A DNA stretch of 64,000 nucleotides from Bythopirellula sp. (GCA_028285205.1 JANQQA010000143.1:17068-81067), one strand, 5' to 3'; positions 19,494 to 30,426 are shown, numbered from the stretch's first letter. The notes: generated from the letters alone by a model not told the origin. Made by a program: numbers and translations.

Positions 19494-21347
19494 CTATTCG
19501 TCGTACAACAATTCCAGTCGCAAGTCGCCTGTATTCCAATCGGTAAAGCCGTTCGCGGTCTCGTCTTGGCCGACACCGCCGTCATCCTGCCTATTCTGCC
19601 CCAGGCTGTAGATGGTATACCCATCATCTGAACGACCGTAGATAAATGGTTCTTCCTTTCTGCTAAATGGGTCCTCAAACACCCGAGGGATGAAGTCCGG
19701 CACTAGTTCACTGAGATGACGGGGAAACTCTGCATGTTTTGCACGGTAGGCATGCAAAGCAAGCTCCAGCAGTAGCAGCCTGGCTTCCGTGACGTATCTT
19801 GGATGAATCGTTTCATGAAGATTCTCTCGAACCCAGTAGCCCCCCGCGATATCCCACAAGTACTCGAAAACATGGCCTTGCCATCCGTCAGCGTTCTCGC
19901 ACCATGCACGGTCCCGACTGACTATTTCGTCTAGTGTATCTCTGTTCGATTGAATCGCTATCAACTCATCGACTAGTTCTTGATAGCGGGTCGGTTCTAG
20001 CTTCCCAACAACGCTAAATAAGTCCCAACGGCCAGTATCCTCGATTGCGGTTCCTGTAAGATAGTCCGTAAGTACTCCTTGCTTCGCTATGCTCACCCCC
20101 AACTTCAAATTCATCATGGCATTCGTTGCAGCGTCTTCATAGCGACTTTCTCGCCGAGCCAAATCACACTTCATGCTCAAGGCATAGGAGATGTTACGAA
20201 AACTGCTAAAAGCGTTAATGCATGCAGCTTGCGTCTCCGCAAATGAGTCCTGTGAATACCACCTCGGATTCGCGAAGTCTTGGGAAAGTCCTTTCGAGAC
20301 ACATTCGTAGGCGTCTGCATATTTCTCAACTTCAGCAGCCAGTTGTTTTGTACTTGCGGGGGCAACTGCTGTGTTCAGAATCCGACTATCAAACATCTGT
20401 CCGGCTGCAACGAGACTTTCGAAACCATTCGGCTCAGGGGGCTGAATCTGAATCATTTCTTGGGGATTGAGCAGCTTCCAACACGTCACCACAGGAGCAG
20501 ACACGATTGAACCTACCAACAGAAGGAAGCAAAAACCAAAGGCTCGGTTGGTAAACTGTCTGCTCGTTTCCTCCCAAACATGTCCGCAGCCAGGGACCAG
20601 ATACGCTCGTGATTTTTGAAGTAACCAGAGTGCAACGACTATGAGAAAGGCAAGCCCTATCACTATGGGAACCCAAACTAAGGTCCAGTTGGAAGAACTG
20701 ACATTAGGCCAATTGAGAGAGTCTTCTAGAAATGAGTTGTACGTAATGTATTCCGTCCATTCGTTGAAGTAGGCTAGAGAAGCGGACGCCAGTGTAGCCA
20801 CGAGCAAGACTACCAATGAACGGAATACTCTGCGTACTTGGGAGTGGGAGGCCCAAGTAGAAGCAAGAACCACGGACCCAACCATAAAACCAGTCAGCAA
20901 ATAGTTGGGCCAATCATGAACAAGTTCTTCTTTGTTTATCCTTACAAAGAGAAACAGCAAGATGGCAGCCAAAGCCATAGAAAGCAGGATGTCAGCAATT
21001 GAACAACGCATGAGGAACAACAGTGGTTTTCCTGTTTCACCCGAAATGCTCTTCGAATTACCCCAAACATCAGTGAAGACAATATATGTATTACTTCCAA
21101 CTGCACACACAAGAACTTGGATTAGAAGTACGAGCAATGGCTCGTATGCGGGAACCAGAGTCAAGGGGAGAAACACTGCGACAACAACTAGGCTTCGAAT
21201 GAACCAATGCCATTTGCTCAGACCGACCCATATCCCCAAGAGGCCACAACTCACAAAGGTCGTAAGCAGCAATGTACCAACAACAAAATGAATACTCAGG
21301 CTAGGCAAAGGAAAATCACCAAAAATATGTGAACTGTGAGATGCCAA
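19494..21347 (-). CDS. Polytopic membrane protein, planctomycete type
   Basis: This 617-residue protein has about eight predicted membrane helices in its first 290 residues (for example around 18-40, 50-88, 113-137, 222-244 and 271-289). A large soluble domain follows. The final part ends in a motif typical of many planctomycete proteins (DPFSRKEEPFIYG, then DDGYTIYSLGQNRQDDGG), also seen after type II secretion-like pilin domains. I do not recognise a named family or catalytic site. It stands alone between a PEP-CTERM gene on the same strand and an IS remnant. Confidence 0.7.
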   Translation of the reverse strand: MASHSSHIFGDFPLPSLSIHFVVGTLLLTTFVSCGLLGIWVGLSKWHWFIRSLVVVAVFLPLTLVPAYEPLLVLLIQVLVCAVGSNTYIVFTDVWGNSKSISGETGKPLLFLMRCSIADILLSMALAAILLFLFVRINKEELVHDWPNYLLTGFMVGSVVLASTWASHSQVRRVFRSLVVLLVATLASASLAYFNEWTEYITYNSFLEDSLNWPNVSSSNWTLVWVPIVIGLAFLIVVALWLLQKSRAYLVPGCGHVWEETSRQFTNRAFGFCFLLLVGSIVSAPVVTCWKLLNPQEMIQIQPPEPNGFESLVAAGQMFDSRILNTAVAPASTKQLAAEVEKYADAYECVSKGLSQDFANPRWYSQDSFAETQAACINAFSSFRNISYALSMKCDLARRESRYEDAATNAMMNLKLGVSIAKQGVLTDYLTGTAIEDTGRWDLFSVVGKLEPTRYQELVDELIAIQSNRDTLDEIVSRDRAWCENADGWQGHVFEYLWDIAGGYWVRENLHETIHPRYVTEARLLLLELALHAYRAKHAEFPRHLSELVPDFIPRVFEDPFSRKEEPFIYGRSDDGYTIYSLGQNRQDDGGVGQDETANGFTDWNTGDLRLELLYDE

Positions 21348-21552
21348 TAAATGCTGATCGCACTAACGTTATTCGAATGCAATGTTACCTTATTGGAGAC
21401 TTCTTTACCGCGGCGACTCACTTGGAGGTCAGGGCCGCAATGGGAGCATTGCTATGTGCTCAAAAAGGAAACTGCCCATGCGGAGAATGGAGACTCGACA
21501 AGACGCGTCGGACATATAGGCCGATGCGGTAGGCGAATTTCGCTTTCTGCGT

Positions 21553-21618
21553 TCAGCGTGAAACGCTGAGGCAGTTTGGCAACTCGCAGATTCCACAATC
21601 GAAGAGTCCCACGAATGG
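21553..21618. repeat. Dispersed about 65-bp repeat, copy B
   Basis: Matches 16944-17009 in the same orientation. It lies immediately beyond the stop codon of the IS4 transposase fragment, where an IS terminal inverted repeat would be expected. Confidence 0.6.
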
Positions 21619-21621
21619 CGT

Positions 21622-22446
21622 TTAGTTATTCGTAACTCGTTTTAGGATTTCACGTTTGGTTTGTTTTCTTGTCTTGCTGAGGTAGGCGTATCTTTTGTGT
21701 CGTCGTTTTTTCAGTCGTGGTTCGAATCGATCGGGCCGGTCGCCGACACGATGCGTTGCAATAGCATCGAGGATCGTTTGATACATGATCTTGCGTGATG
21801 CCGCGCCGCCCATGGCAATCACTGGCTGAAAGGCTTCCAGCGTTTGTAATGCTCCTTTGAAGCTGATCGTCCGTGGCTGGAGTTTATGCTTGATCGCCGC
21901 CTGCGCTATGATGGTGCGAATCAGGTTATAGGCGAGAATATGGGCCCAGATTTCTTTACGCACCAGTTCTGGCGACTGACATCGCAACTGGTCCATCTGC
22001 AAAGCAATCTTGATCGACCGTAGGTCGAGTTCGTTGTGCCAGCGAGCGCGATACAAAAAGGCGAGGTCTTCCTTGGTCACCTCGCTGGGATCGAGGAAGG
22101 TGGTGACAACCACGATGCTCGTGGAGCGAAAGCCAGGTTGGCTCACACGAATACGCGCCTCTCGCACAAACACGTAGTCCGGAAATTGTTGATAGGTTCT
22201 TTTACTTACGGAGCGAATCGATGGTGGTTTGCGCCAGCCAACCAAATGATCTTCTTTGCCGAGGCGAATTCCTTTTCGGAAATCGGCTTTGCGGTGGGCT
22301 TTGTTCAGACGACTGACCAGGTGGATGCCGCGTTGCTGGAGTAGATGAATGTTGGTCCAGTTGGATAAGAGACGATCGCCAAGCAGTACATTGCCAGGAC
22401 GAAGGATAACCCATAATTGCCGCAATAGCGTTACGATAAACTCCAA
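21622..22446 (-). pseudogene. IS4-family transposase, 5'-truncated
   Basis: The 274 residues match the C-terminal two thirds of IS4-family DDE transposases. They begin near the second catalytic Asp (VLLGDRLLSN) and contain the YREK signature as Y-x2-R-x3-E-x6-K (YRARWHNELDLRSIK). The first Asp and about 150-180 N-terminal residues are absent: the frame stops being transposase-like at 22446, where a metalloprotease fragment begins on the other strand. The element is therefore incomplete and presumably immobile. The 65-bp repeat just downstream may be its surviving end. Confidence 0.85.
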
Positions 22447-22449
22447 TTA

Positions 22450-22951
22450 CGTTCCGCGAGGCGGCAACTTGCCCGGCATTGGTGTTGCCGTACGCCCTAC
22501 AGCTCACACGTCCGGCAGCGGCAATCTACAAGAAATATTCCAAGTGGCCGCCCAAACGTGGGAGCGAGTTATCCAGGACGACTTTACACTCACGCTTAAC
22601 TACGGTTGGTATCCAACTTCGTCGCTCTCGCCCTCAGCGTTTCATACAGGCGTTCGTGTCGGTGGTAGTCCATCTCGCGAACTCGAAGGCAGTATCGCTT
22701 TCAACAGCAACAATGTTAGCCTTTACCCGTTCTTCCTGGACGGCACACCCTACAGTGACGAGGAATTCTCGGAAGTGTTTGAAAGCGAGCTGGATTTGGG
22801 CGGAGGGTTGATCGGAACGAGACGGCATTACTGGCCCATCGGAGCAGATGTGGTTGGCACCATGTTGCGTACCCCTCTGCTGGGGTTTTGCAATCAAATG
22901 TGTTTTCATTTACAGAACCTCCCCCCTCTTGCTCAGCGGTCGAAATCGTAA
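22450..22951 (+). pseudogene. Secreted metalloprotease fragment (NF038122-like)
   Basis: From about 22450 the plus frame reads like the N-terminal part of a secreted planctomycete metalloprotease: a predicted FQVAAQTWERVIQDDFTLTLNYGW segment (given here as residues in the 22,540-22,620 region), then EGSIAFNSNNVSL and a DLGGGLIGTRR region. The expected HExxH zinc site should follow, but resemblance is lost near 22870 and the frame ends at 22951. The 5' end is also missing, cut at the junction with the IS4 fragment. It is a remnant lacking signal peptide and active site. Confidence 0.6.
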
Positions 22952-23532
22952 GTCAAATGACTGTCATAGGTTAGGGATTCTATCGAGTGAGTCTGGACGG
23001 AAGTATTGAAAGGTTCGGTGTTTGGAACCTTTCAAAATCTACGACCGGGTGGCGCTAGGTCGTGCTGCTGGTTGAAGTTGGCTTTTGGCGCTTGGGCCTC
23101 CAAACCTTTTAGAACCCACGACCGCAATCGGTCGAGACCTAAATAAGCGCATGTACAAGCGGTCGAACAGTTGCCGCCGCACTGCCGCTGGTGTTGGAGA
23201 TCATATCCGTTTAGCAAAACGAAATCGCGATTTTACATGATTCTTAGCCACTAAAAACACAGAAGGCACAGATGAAGGGAAGAGTCGTGAGATCGCCCAT
23301 TCTTGTGGTTTTTGTGTCTATCGTGGTTCATAAAGAATCGCCTATCCAGCTCGAATTTACCCGATCTCGTGGCCCAAATTCAACGAAAGACTCTTCGCAA
23401 GGGAACCACGACGACCCGACGACACTAAGGAGATCTGGACACTGGCTGCATAGCATCGCTACGGCATGATGCACGACGCGTGGTGGAAGGGGTACAAGCA
23501 GATGGCGGGAATTCGACAGCAAGCGTCGAAGT
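22952..23532. other. Non-coding stretch with hairpin and A-rich palindromic element
   Basis: No credible gene. A perfect 11-bp-arm hairpin (TTGAAAGGTTC, 8-base loop) spans 23006-23035 and lacks a T tract. At 23245-23328 is a second copy of the imperfect element starting TAGCCACTAAAAACAC, related to the one at 17188. Confidence 0.5.
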
Positions 23533-24966
23533 TCACTCAACCTGTCTCAGTTGCATCGAGTCAACGATTTTTTCGTTTGCCAGTACGTTGGTGATCGCCA
23601 CGACCCACGATCCAGGCTGGCACCATTGCTTGCGTTTCAGATAAGCCAGCGCGTCGAGGATTGTTTGCTCGGGATCATCAGAGAATTCCATCAGAAACGG
23701 CTCCACCCCCCAAGGAAGGAGCAACTGGCGAAAGATCTCTTCCACGTCGGTAAAGGCGTAGATTGGCACGCCCATGGGACGTAATGCGCCCAGCACATAC
23801 GCCAAGAAGCCGCTGCGGGTGAAGACCACAATCCCCGACTGCCCCAATTCTTGAGCAAGTACGGCCGCCGACCGGAGCATCTTTGCCTTCGGTTTGCGCA
23901 GTTCGATGCGTGAATTCAACTGGCCGTCCACTGTCGGTTCAATGCTTTTGATAATGTTCTTGAACACCTCGACCGATTCCAACGGATACGCGCCAGTCGT
24001 TGTTTCTCCCGAAAGCATCACCGCATCAGCCTGTTCCCGCACCGCATTGGAAACGTCGGATATCTCGGCTCGAGTCGGAATCGGTGAAGTGATCATCGAC
24101 TCAAGTAGATGAGTTGCGATGATCACGGGCTTGCCTTCCCCCTGGCAAGCGCGGACAAGCTCAGTTTGGACGAGCGGCAGCTTTTGGTATTCGATCTCGA
24201 TTCCCAGATCGCCACGAGCTACCATGATTCCGTCAGATGCTTGAATTATCTCGTGCATATTGCGCACGCCGGCCTGCTCTTCGATTTTTGAAACGATTTT
24301 CGCGGTCGAGCCGAGCTCGTCTAAGAATTTGCGTAGCGTCAGGACATCTTTCGCCTGCCGAACAAACGACAGCGCCACAAAATCGATTCCCGCCTGGACG
24401 CCGACTTGTAGATCTGAGATATCCTTTTCCGTCAAGGCAGGGAGATTGACTTGGACGCCGGGCAGATTGATGTGCCTCCGCGACCCGAGCGCGCCAGGTG
24501 TAATTACTTCGCAGCGAATGCTCGTTTCGTGTTTTGAAAGCACTCTTAGTCGAAGCAAGCCGCTATCGACCAATACGATCTGACCAACGTCAACATCATG
24601 GGGCAGATCGGGATAGTTGACCGTAACGCTGAGCACTCCATCGCTGGCTGGCGGGGAAGACTCGGTACGAAAATCGAGAAGGCCGCCCGCTGTTAACTCG
24701 ATCTTGCCATCGACATCGCCGGTACGGATCTCCGGCCCCTTGACGTCCATCATTACGGCGACGTGCCGGCCGAGCTTGCGCGAAACGTTGCGTATTCGCG
24801 CGACGACGTCCGACACCCATTCGCGCGAACCATGAGCCATGTTCAAGCGAATAATGTCGACGCCGGCGTTAATCAACTTAGAGATCGTCTCGGGCGACTC
24901 GGTCGCAGGCCCCAACGTGATGACGATCTTCGTCTGCCGGTAGTACTTTGGCCGTGACTCTTCCAT
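23533..24966 (-). CDS. pyk: Pyruvate kinase
   Basis: This 477-residue protein catalyses the last step of glycolysis, phosphoenolpyruvate plus ADP to pyruvate plus ATP. The N-terminal barrel begins with KIVITLGPATESPE; the B domain lies around residues 75-170. The catalytic-Lys segment IVSKIEEQAG and the signature MVARGDLGIEI are intact, and the C-terminal regulatory domain includes GIVVFTRSG. Length and order are normal for the family. It is followed upstream on the same strand by glutamine synthetase about 160 bases away, so cotranscription is possible but not evident. It looks like a native chromosomal gene. Confidence 0.96.
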   Translation of the reverse strand: MEESRPKYYRQTKIVITLGPATESPETISKLINAGVDIIRLNMAHGSREWVSDVVARIRNVSRKLGRHVAVMMDVKGPEIRTGDVDGKIELTAGGLLDFRTESSPPASDGVLSVTVNYPDLPHDVDVGQIVLVDSGLLRLRVLSKHETSIRCEVITPGALGSRRHINLPGVQVNLPALTEKDISDLQVGVQAGIDFVALSFVRQAKDVLTLRKFLDELGSTAKIVSKIEEQAGVRNMHEIIQASDGIMVARGDLGIEIEYQKLPLVQTELVRACQGEGKPVIIATHLLESMITSPIPTRAEISDVSNAVREQADAVMLSGETTTGAYPLESVEVFKNIIKSIEPTVDGQLNSRIELRKPKAKMLRSAAVLAQELGQSGIVVFTRSGFLAYVLGALRPMGVPIYAFTDVEEIFRQLLLPWGVEPFLMEFSDDPEQTILDALAYLKRKQWCQPGSWVVAITNVLANEKIVDSMQLRQVE

Positions 24967-25129
24967 GCACTGTAGTCTCGCGAAACGCTAATCCATGTCC
25001 ATTCAGAGACGACAGCCTACGCATGAGGAAAAAATTCGGAGCAAGCTACCGGAAGCTCTATCTGTCCGCCAGCGTTGATGCTTCGGGCAGCAAGTCGACC
25101 GCTTGCTCCGGATTTCGCCCCAATGTCAC

Positions 25130-27358
25130 CTACTTGATAAACAACATCTCCTGGTAGGTTGGCAACGGCCAAAGGTCGTCGGCGACGAGGCCTTCAAGTT
25201 CGTCCGCACAAGCACGAACTTGCTCCATGGCGGGCAGGACGGTATCGCAGCACTTTCTGACATCTTCGCAGCCTCCGGTGCTTGCAGCCGAGAGTTCCGC
25301 GATACTATCCTGCAACGCCTTCACCAGCTGCGTAATCCGATCCAGTGTGTCGGTATCAAACTCGTAATCAAGTGCTTTAAGGTTGGTGCATGCGGAAGCC
25401 AACTCATTCTGGTAGCGCACGGCGGCGGGAAAGATGAGCGTGCGTGCAATCTTCTTAGTGAGGTTTGCCTCAACCTGAACGGTCATGCAATACTGTTCGC
25501 AATAGGTTTCGTAGCGACTTTCCAATTCGCGCTCACTCAGGACGCCGTACTTGGCGAACACTTCTTTGACGTCTTCGGTGATCAGCGCCGACAAAGCGTC
25601 AGCGGTTGTACGAAGATTCAGCAGGCCGCGTTTCTCGGCTTCCGCATGCCACTCCTCCGAGTAGCCATTGCCGTTGAAGATGATGGAGCCGCACTCGTTA
25701 ATGATCTCCGACAGCAGCGTTTGTACTGCGCCGTGCAGTTTCGACTCGTCGCCGGAGGTCGCTTCTTCTAACTTGGTCGCACAGTAATCGAGCGAATCGG
25801 CGATGATCGTATTCATCGCGACTAGAGGACCGGCGATTGAAAAATTGGAGCCCACGGCTCGGAACTCAAACCGATTGCCCGTGAAAGCAAACGGACTGGT
25901 GCGGTTCCGATCGCCAGCGTCCTTAGCTAGTGGCGGCAAGGTATCGACACCAACTTCCAACGACCCCGTCGGAAGCGATGAATTTGCACCTCCTGATTTG
26001 ATCTGCTCGAAGACATCGGCCAGTTGGTCGCCGAGGAATACAGATAGAATTGCGGGTGGTGCCTCGTTGGCACCGAGCCGATGATCGTTTCCAGCCGACG
26101 CGACGACAGCTCGTAACAATCCTTGGAATTTGTAGACGGCACGGATCACTGCGGCACAGAAGACCAAGAACTGAGCATTCTCATGTGGCGTGTCGCCGGG
26201 ATCCAACAGGTTGCCGTGGGCACTGCTGCCAAGCGACCAGTTGACATGCTTCCCGCTACCGTTCACGCCAGCGAAGGGTTTCTCATGCGTCAGGCACTCC
26301 ATGTCGTATTTTTTAGCGACCTTCTTCAGCACTTGCATGATTAACTGCTGATGGTCAGTTGCGACGTTCGCCGTTTCGAAGACTGGCGCGATCTCGTATT
26401 GACCTGGTGCCACTTCGTTATGCCGGGTCTTGATGGGCACACCTAGCTTGTAAAGCTCGCGTTCCACGTCCAGCATGAACGCAAGCACACGTTCGGGAAT
26501 TGCGCCAAAGTAGTGATCATCAAACTCCTGGCCCTTGGGCGGCGCGGCACCGAATAGCGTGCGCCCCGCGTTGAGCAGATCGGGGCGCGCATAGTAGAAG
26601 TTCTTGTCGACCAGGAAGTACTCCTGCTCGGGGCCGGCCGTCGAAGCGACAAACACTTTGTCGTCGTGCCCAAATAGCTTTGTGATCCGATGCGCCTGCG
26701 CATCGAGCGCCTGCATGCTCCGCAACACTGGTGTCTTTTTGTCCAACGCTTCACCGGTCCATGATACAAATGCGGTTGGAATGCAAAGCGTGGTACCATT
26801 GTCATTCTCTAGAATGTACGCTGGGCTCGTGACGTCCCATATCGTGTATCCACGGGCTTCATGCGTCTGGCGAATACCGCCGGTCGGAAAACTCGAACCG
26901 TCTGGCTCGCCTTGGCAGAGTTCCTTGCCACTAAACTGCGCGATTGTGCCACCGTCGCTAGTGGGTGACATGAAGCTATCGTGCTTCTCGGCGGTACCAC
27001 CGGTCAGCGGATAGAACACATGGGTATAGTGCGTCGCGCCCTTCTCGACCGCCCAGTCCTTCATCGCCGAAGCGACCACATCGGCGACCGTCGGGTCGAG
27101 TTTCTCGCCAGCTTCGACAGTCTTCATGAGCGATTTAAATATCTCTTTTGGCAGCCGTTTCTTCATGGCCGACTTGCCGAAGACGTTCGTGCCGAACAGT
27201 TCCTCAGGGGTTGTCTCAATAAAGTCGATCGGCGGCGCCGAAGAACGATAATTGGATGCGGCCGCAATTGCAGAAATGCGTGGAGATCCAGTCGGAGCAC
27301 CCGCGAAAGGCGAGGATTGACCACCAGCCGATGATTTTTTCAGTGTTTCCGTACTCAC
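25130..27358 (-). CDS. glnN: Glutamine synthetase type III
   Basis: This 742-residue protein makes glutamine from glutamate, ammonia and ATP. It belongs to type III, which is much longer than types I and II. The type III features are the N-terminal region with [16 protein letters not shown], the segment [20 protein letters not shown], the EQEYFLVDK metal-site strand, the catalytic [10 protein letters not shown] region, and an alpha-helical C-terminal extension. The length is close to the usual 700-730. No PII or nitrogen regulator is adjacent in this window. Confidence 0.95.
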   Translation of the reverse strand: MSTETLKKSSAGGQSSPFAGAPTGSPRISAIAAASNYRSSAPPIDFIETTPEELFGTNVFGKSAMKKRLPKEIFKSLMKTVEAGEKLDPTVADVVASAMKDWAVEKGATHYTHVFYPLTGGTAEKHDSFMSPTSDGGTIAQFSGKELCQGEPDGSSFPTGGIRQTHEARGYTIWDVTSPAYILENDNGTTLCIPTAFVSWTGEALDKKTPVLRSMQALDAQAHRITKLFGHDDKVFVASTAGPEQEYFLVDKNFYYARPDLLNAGRTLFGAAPPKGQEFDDHYFGAIPERVLAFMLDVERELYKLGVPIKTRHNEVAPGQYEIAPVFETANVATDHQQLIMQVLKKVAKKYDMECLTHEKPFAGVNGSGKHVNWSLGSSAHGNLLDPGDTPHENAQFLVFCAAVIRAVYKFQGLLRAVVASAGNDHRLGANEAPPAILSVFLGDQLADVFEQIKSGGANSSLPTGSLEVGVDTLPPLAKDAGDRNRTSPFAFTGNRFEFRAVGSNFSIAGPLVAMNTIIADSLDYCATKLEEATSGDESKLHGAVQTLLSEIINECGSIIFNGNGYSEEWHAEAEKRGLLNLRTTADALSALITEDVKEVFAKYGVLSERELESRYETYCEQYCMTVQVEANLTKKIARTLIFPAAVRYQNELASACTNLKALDYEFDTDTLDRITQLVKALQDSIAELSAASTGGCEDVRKCCDTVLPAMEQVRACADELEGLVADDLWPLPTYQEMLFIK

Positions 27359-28157
27359 AGAATTACCAGCCCCTGCTGAGAGGCTACCTTTCTGTTGGGT
27401 CCACCCTGCGGGATTTCAGGTAAGCATGGAAGTCAGACATGCAAGTGCGGACGTGTTCAGACGATAATCGGCCGCTACATTCCATGGCCAAAAGGCAAAT
27501 CGATCCATCGACTTAGCGCCTCAGAGCAATTCGCGTGCCATTGCGTGCATAGAGTGTTTAGCGGCGGCAGTCACCATCGGATCACAAAGATGCGCGAATC
27601 CTAAGCGAGGTTGCTCGAAATAGCGGCAACGACTTGCCCAATGCTCCGCCACTGAACCCGCAGAACTGATTGTCAACGCGGAGCATTCGCGCGAAGTCTC
27701 CCAGCCCGCTGTACCTTCCTGAGCCAGTTGCTGTTGCACGTGGCAGTTGCTGCATCAGCCATATGCCTGTCTCGATGCTCGATGACCAGCATGGGAGAGG
27801 ATTACATTGGTTATTTTACCCTAATATTGATCTACTCTGGCCCCATGAATTGCTTTCGTACTCGGTGTGTCTCTTGCGGTTCAAATAACTCAAGGCATGA
27901 ATGAACAGATCGCCGATACTCGACTTGTCCGATAGAGATTGCGCTGGAGACCAGCTAGTGCCGCGGCAAGACGCCGATTTGCGGGTAAACTTTTCGGGTT
28001 GCCCTGATTGTCTCGACTCTGGAGGAAAAGAGATAACGGTCGTTTCTATTGTGACTTGAGCGATTAGCTTCTTGCAGCAGGAGAAGTGGTATGTTTAAGC
28101 AGCCAGCTTCGTTCTGGATAGAATTCACACGGACGAAAAGAACCGAGTTACAGTGGC
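27359..28157. other. Non-coding stretch between glnN and a hydrolase gene
   Basis: About 800 bases carrying divergent promoters. The short frames here lack family resemblance. The frame 28091-28291 has a passable ribosome site but overlaps the hydrolase in another phase and is not convincing. Nothing else was recognised. Confidence 0.45.
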
Positions 28158-29867
28158 ATGGATGTGCACAGCAGATGGATGCTGCATACGCGTCAACTTA
28201 TGTGGATGGGCACGTTTGTCTGCCTCATCACTGGTTGTTCGCTGGCTGCTCGGAAAACCCACTGGTACACTCCGACCTACGCAGAGCCTGACGCCGATGC
28301 AATTAGCAACTGGCGACTGGTTGGAGCGGAAGACTCCTATCTAGCTGCAGTCTCGCTGGAGTCCCAAGGGCGCCCCGATTGCGTTGAAGCGTATCTCAAA
28401 ACCGCAGGCAGCAGCTGGACTTCGCTGGAGCATGAGTTCGCAACGAACGGACAGCCTTCGCCGCGTACCCTCGATCTTTACCAGTCCTCGGTCTCCAAAG
28501 TGATCGTGACTGGCCAGAGATTCGGTCGCTGGCAACCCGAGCAGGGTCTGGTGATTGCTACGTCTTCGGGGACGATGGTCCTGCCGATGGCTTTTCATGG
28601 ATTCCATTGGTCGCCAGATCAGTTTCAGCGTTTACAACCAGTCGGAGAATACGCAACGCCGGGGCTTACACGAGCCTACAAGAGCGAAGGCTTAGGAGTA
28701 CCAATCGTTGCCGAACGCCATGTCGTCAATCCACAGCCCTTCACCCAGCAACAGCAGTCATTTGCCGCGACCGCATTGGTCAGATACTGTCAGGAAGTAG
28801 ACTCTTACCAACTAGAGTTTTTTGATCCTCTGCGTGAATCTTGCGTGCATGTCGGTAGCTGCAGCGCCCCGTTGGCACGCGACCTGTCTGCTCCTCTCGC
28901 GTACGAAAACTTGGACGATGATCGTCAGTGGCTCAGCGATTTTCTCCAACCGGGAGCAACGGGCGCAGGCGACGGCCTGTTCATGATTGAACCATATCAG
29001 CCCGGCAAGATTCCAGTCATCTTTATCCATGGCTTGCTCAGCGATCCGGCCGTCTGGACCGATCTAGTGAATGAGCTCCGCAGTCAGCCTGATTTGACTG
29101 CCGGATTCCAATGGTGGGGCTTCCAATACTCCACCGGAGAACCCTTCCTAACCAGTGCTGCAGTGCTTCGTCGGCAGCTACGCGAAATTCGTACTACCTA
29201 TGATCCGCAACGGCAAGACAAGGCATTCTCACAGATCGTACTCGTTGGGCATAGCATGGGGGGCATCGTCGCGAAACTTCAGGTAACCAGCAGCGGTGAC
29301 GAACTCTGGAATGCATCGACCCAAATCCCGTTAACGGCATTAACAACTTCCAACGACACACGGAGAGCATTACAAGCTGCGTTCTATTTCCAGCCATCCA
29401 TGGACGTGCGGCGAGTGATCTTCATCGGCACGCCACATCAGGGCTCTGACTGGGCACGTCGCCCAGTCGGTCGGCTGGGATCGATGCTCGTAGAGCCTTC
29501 CGCAGCCACGCAAAGTCGGCACGCTCAGCTGATTCGTGACAATCCGGGCGTCTTTGGCGCGGAGTTGCGTCAGCGATTCCCGACCAGCGTTGACCTATTG
29601 AAGCCTGATAGTGCACTGCTGCATTCGACCGCCCGAATTCCATATGCTCCGTGGGTTACGTTGCATTCCATCGTTGGTACGGGCAAGAGCATGCGCAGCG
29701 GCGAACCTGGTGATGGAGTGGTTCCTGTAGGCAGTGCCCGTCTTCTTGGGGTCGCAAGCGAGCTTGCCGTCAATAGCACGCACGCGTCATTGCACCGAGC
29801 ACCGCCTGCGATTGCTGAAGTGATGCGCATTTTGAGGACTCACAGGCAAGCGAGCGAAGCACTGTAA
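28158..29867 (+). CDS. Alpha/beta-hydrolase lipoprotein (lipase/esterase-like)
   Basis: The 569-residue protein has an N-terminal hydrophobic segment ending in the lipobox LITGC, so it is probably a lipoprotein. Possible starts are 28158, 28179 and 28200; none has a clear ribosome site. The C-terminal half is an alpha/beta hydrolase: the oxyanion strand IPVIFIHGLLSDPAVW, the nucleophile elbow GHSMGG, and a later FIGTPHQGSDWA segment as in triacylglycerol lipases and PGAP1-like esterases. Asp and His of the triad are likely at PGDGVVPVGSA and the NSTHASLHR stretch. The N-terminal half, about 280 residues, is not recognised. It probably acts on esters outside the cytoplasm. Confidence 0.82.
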   Translation: MDVHSRWMLHTRQLMWMGTFVCLITGCSLAARKTHWYTPTYAEPDADAISNWRLVGAEDSYLAAVSLESQGRPDCVEAYLKTAGSSWTSLEHEFATNGQPSPRTLDLYQSSVSKVIVTGQRFGRWQPEQGLVIATSSGTMVLPMAFHGFHWSPDQFQRLQPVGEYATPGLTRAYKSEGLGVPIVAERHVVNPQPFTQQQQSFAATALVRYCQEVDSYQLEFFDPLRESCVHVGSCSAPLARDLSAPLAYENLDDDRQWLSDFLQPGATGAGDGLFMIEPYQPGKIPVIFIHGLLSDPAVWTDLVNELRSQPDLTAGFQWWGFQYSTGEPFLTSAAVLRRQLREIRTTYDPQRQDKAFSQIVLVGHSMGGIVAKLQVTSSGDELWNASTQIPLTALTTSNDTRRALQAAFYFQPSMDVRRVIFIGTPHQGSDWARRPVGRLGSMLVEPSAATQSRHAQLIRDNPGVFGAELRQRFPTSVDLLKPDSALLHSTARIPYAPWVTLHSIVGTGKSMRSGEPGDGVVPVGSARLLGVASELAVNSTHASLHRAPPAIAEVMRILRTHRQASEAL

Positions 29868-30000
29868 CGGTCACACTAAAGTCTGTTAGACACATCGTTG
29901 CGTTCATGAACGCAAATATCTCGGCTTCGAGCCGCTGATGTTCGCTTGGCCTCACCACAATTAAACGCTCTAGGCCGACCGCCTAATACACGCGGCCGGC

Positions 30001-30207
30001 GTGAGCTTCTCGGCCTTCCATCGCTTCCGGTTCGGATGCGGCAACGCCAACGTTCACAGAATCGACGAGGACGTGCTGCAGCTACCCATGCGGCAACCGG
30101 ATCGGGAGACCACCAGGGGCTACGTCAGTAAAGTTGAGCGGTTGCGGAACGCGGGAACAGCCGACAAGGCCCATATGCCTGAGATATTTACGTCTCGGGT
30201 GAGCTGA
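30001..30207 (+). pseudogene. Decayed tyrosine recombinase, C-terminal part
   Basis: The frame preserves the shape of an integrase C-terminus: AFHRFRFGCG where H-x-x-R plus SFGTRW would be expected, then VLQLPMRQPDRETTRGYV where VLQxLMRHxxIxTTxxYYV is usual. The catalytic second His is replaced and there is no upstream catalytic domain. It lies just before tRNA-Lys. I infer a relic of an older integration; the match is weak enough that it could be coincidental. Confidence 0.4.
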
Positions 30208-30285
30208 TCCCAGACAAGTTATGGAGCGTGGGCCGAAATTTGCGGATGACAAAATCGACGTAAGTCGTTATCATTACTGAGCAAA

Positions 30286-30360
<75 letters not shown>

Positions 30361-30409
30361 ATACTGCGTAAGGACTTACGTCGATCTTTGATAACTCGGT
30401 AAGTCACGT

Positions 30410-30426
30410 TTGCACACAATTTGCAC
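30410..30426. promoter_or_regulatory. Putative integrase arm-type site, left
   Basis: TTGCACACAATTTGCAC occurs here, 50 bases inside attL, and again at 62152-62168 in the same orientation, 73 bases inside attR. It contains two TTGCAC units. Paired inner repeats near both att cores are what arm-binding sites of a tyrosine integrase look like. Confidence 0.55.

Noticed and set aside
28091..28291. 66-codon frame with a fair ribosome site before the hydrolase gene
   Set aside because: It overlaps the hydrolase in another phase and lacks any family pattern.
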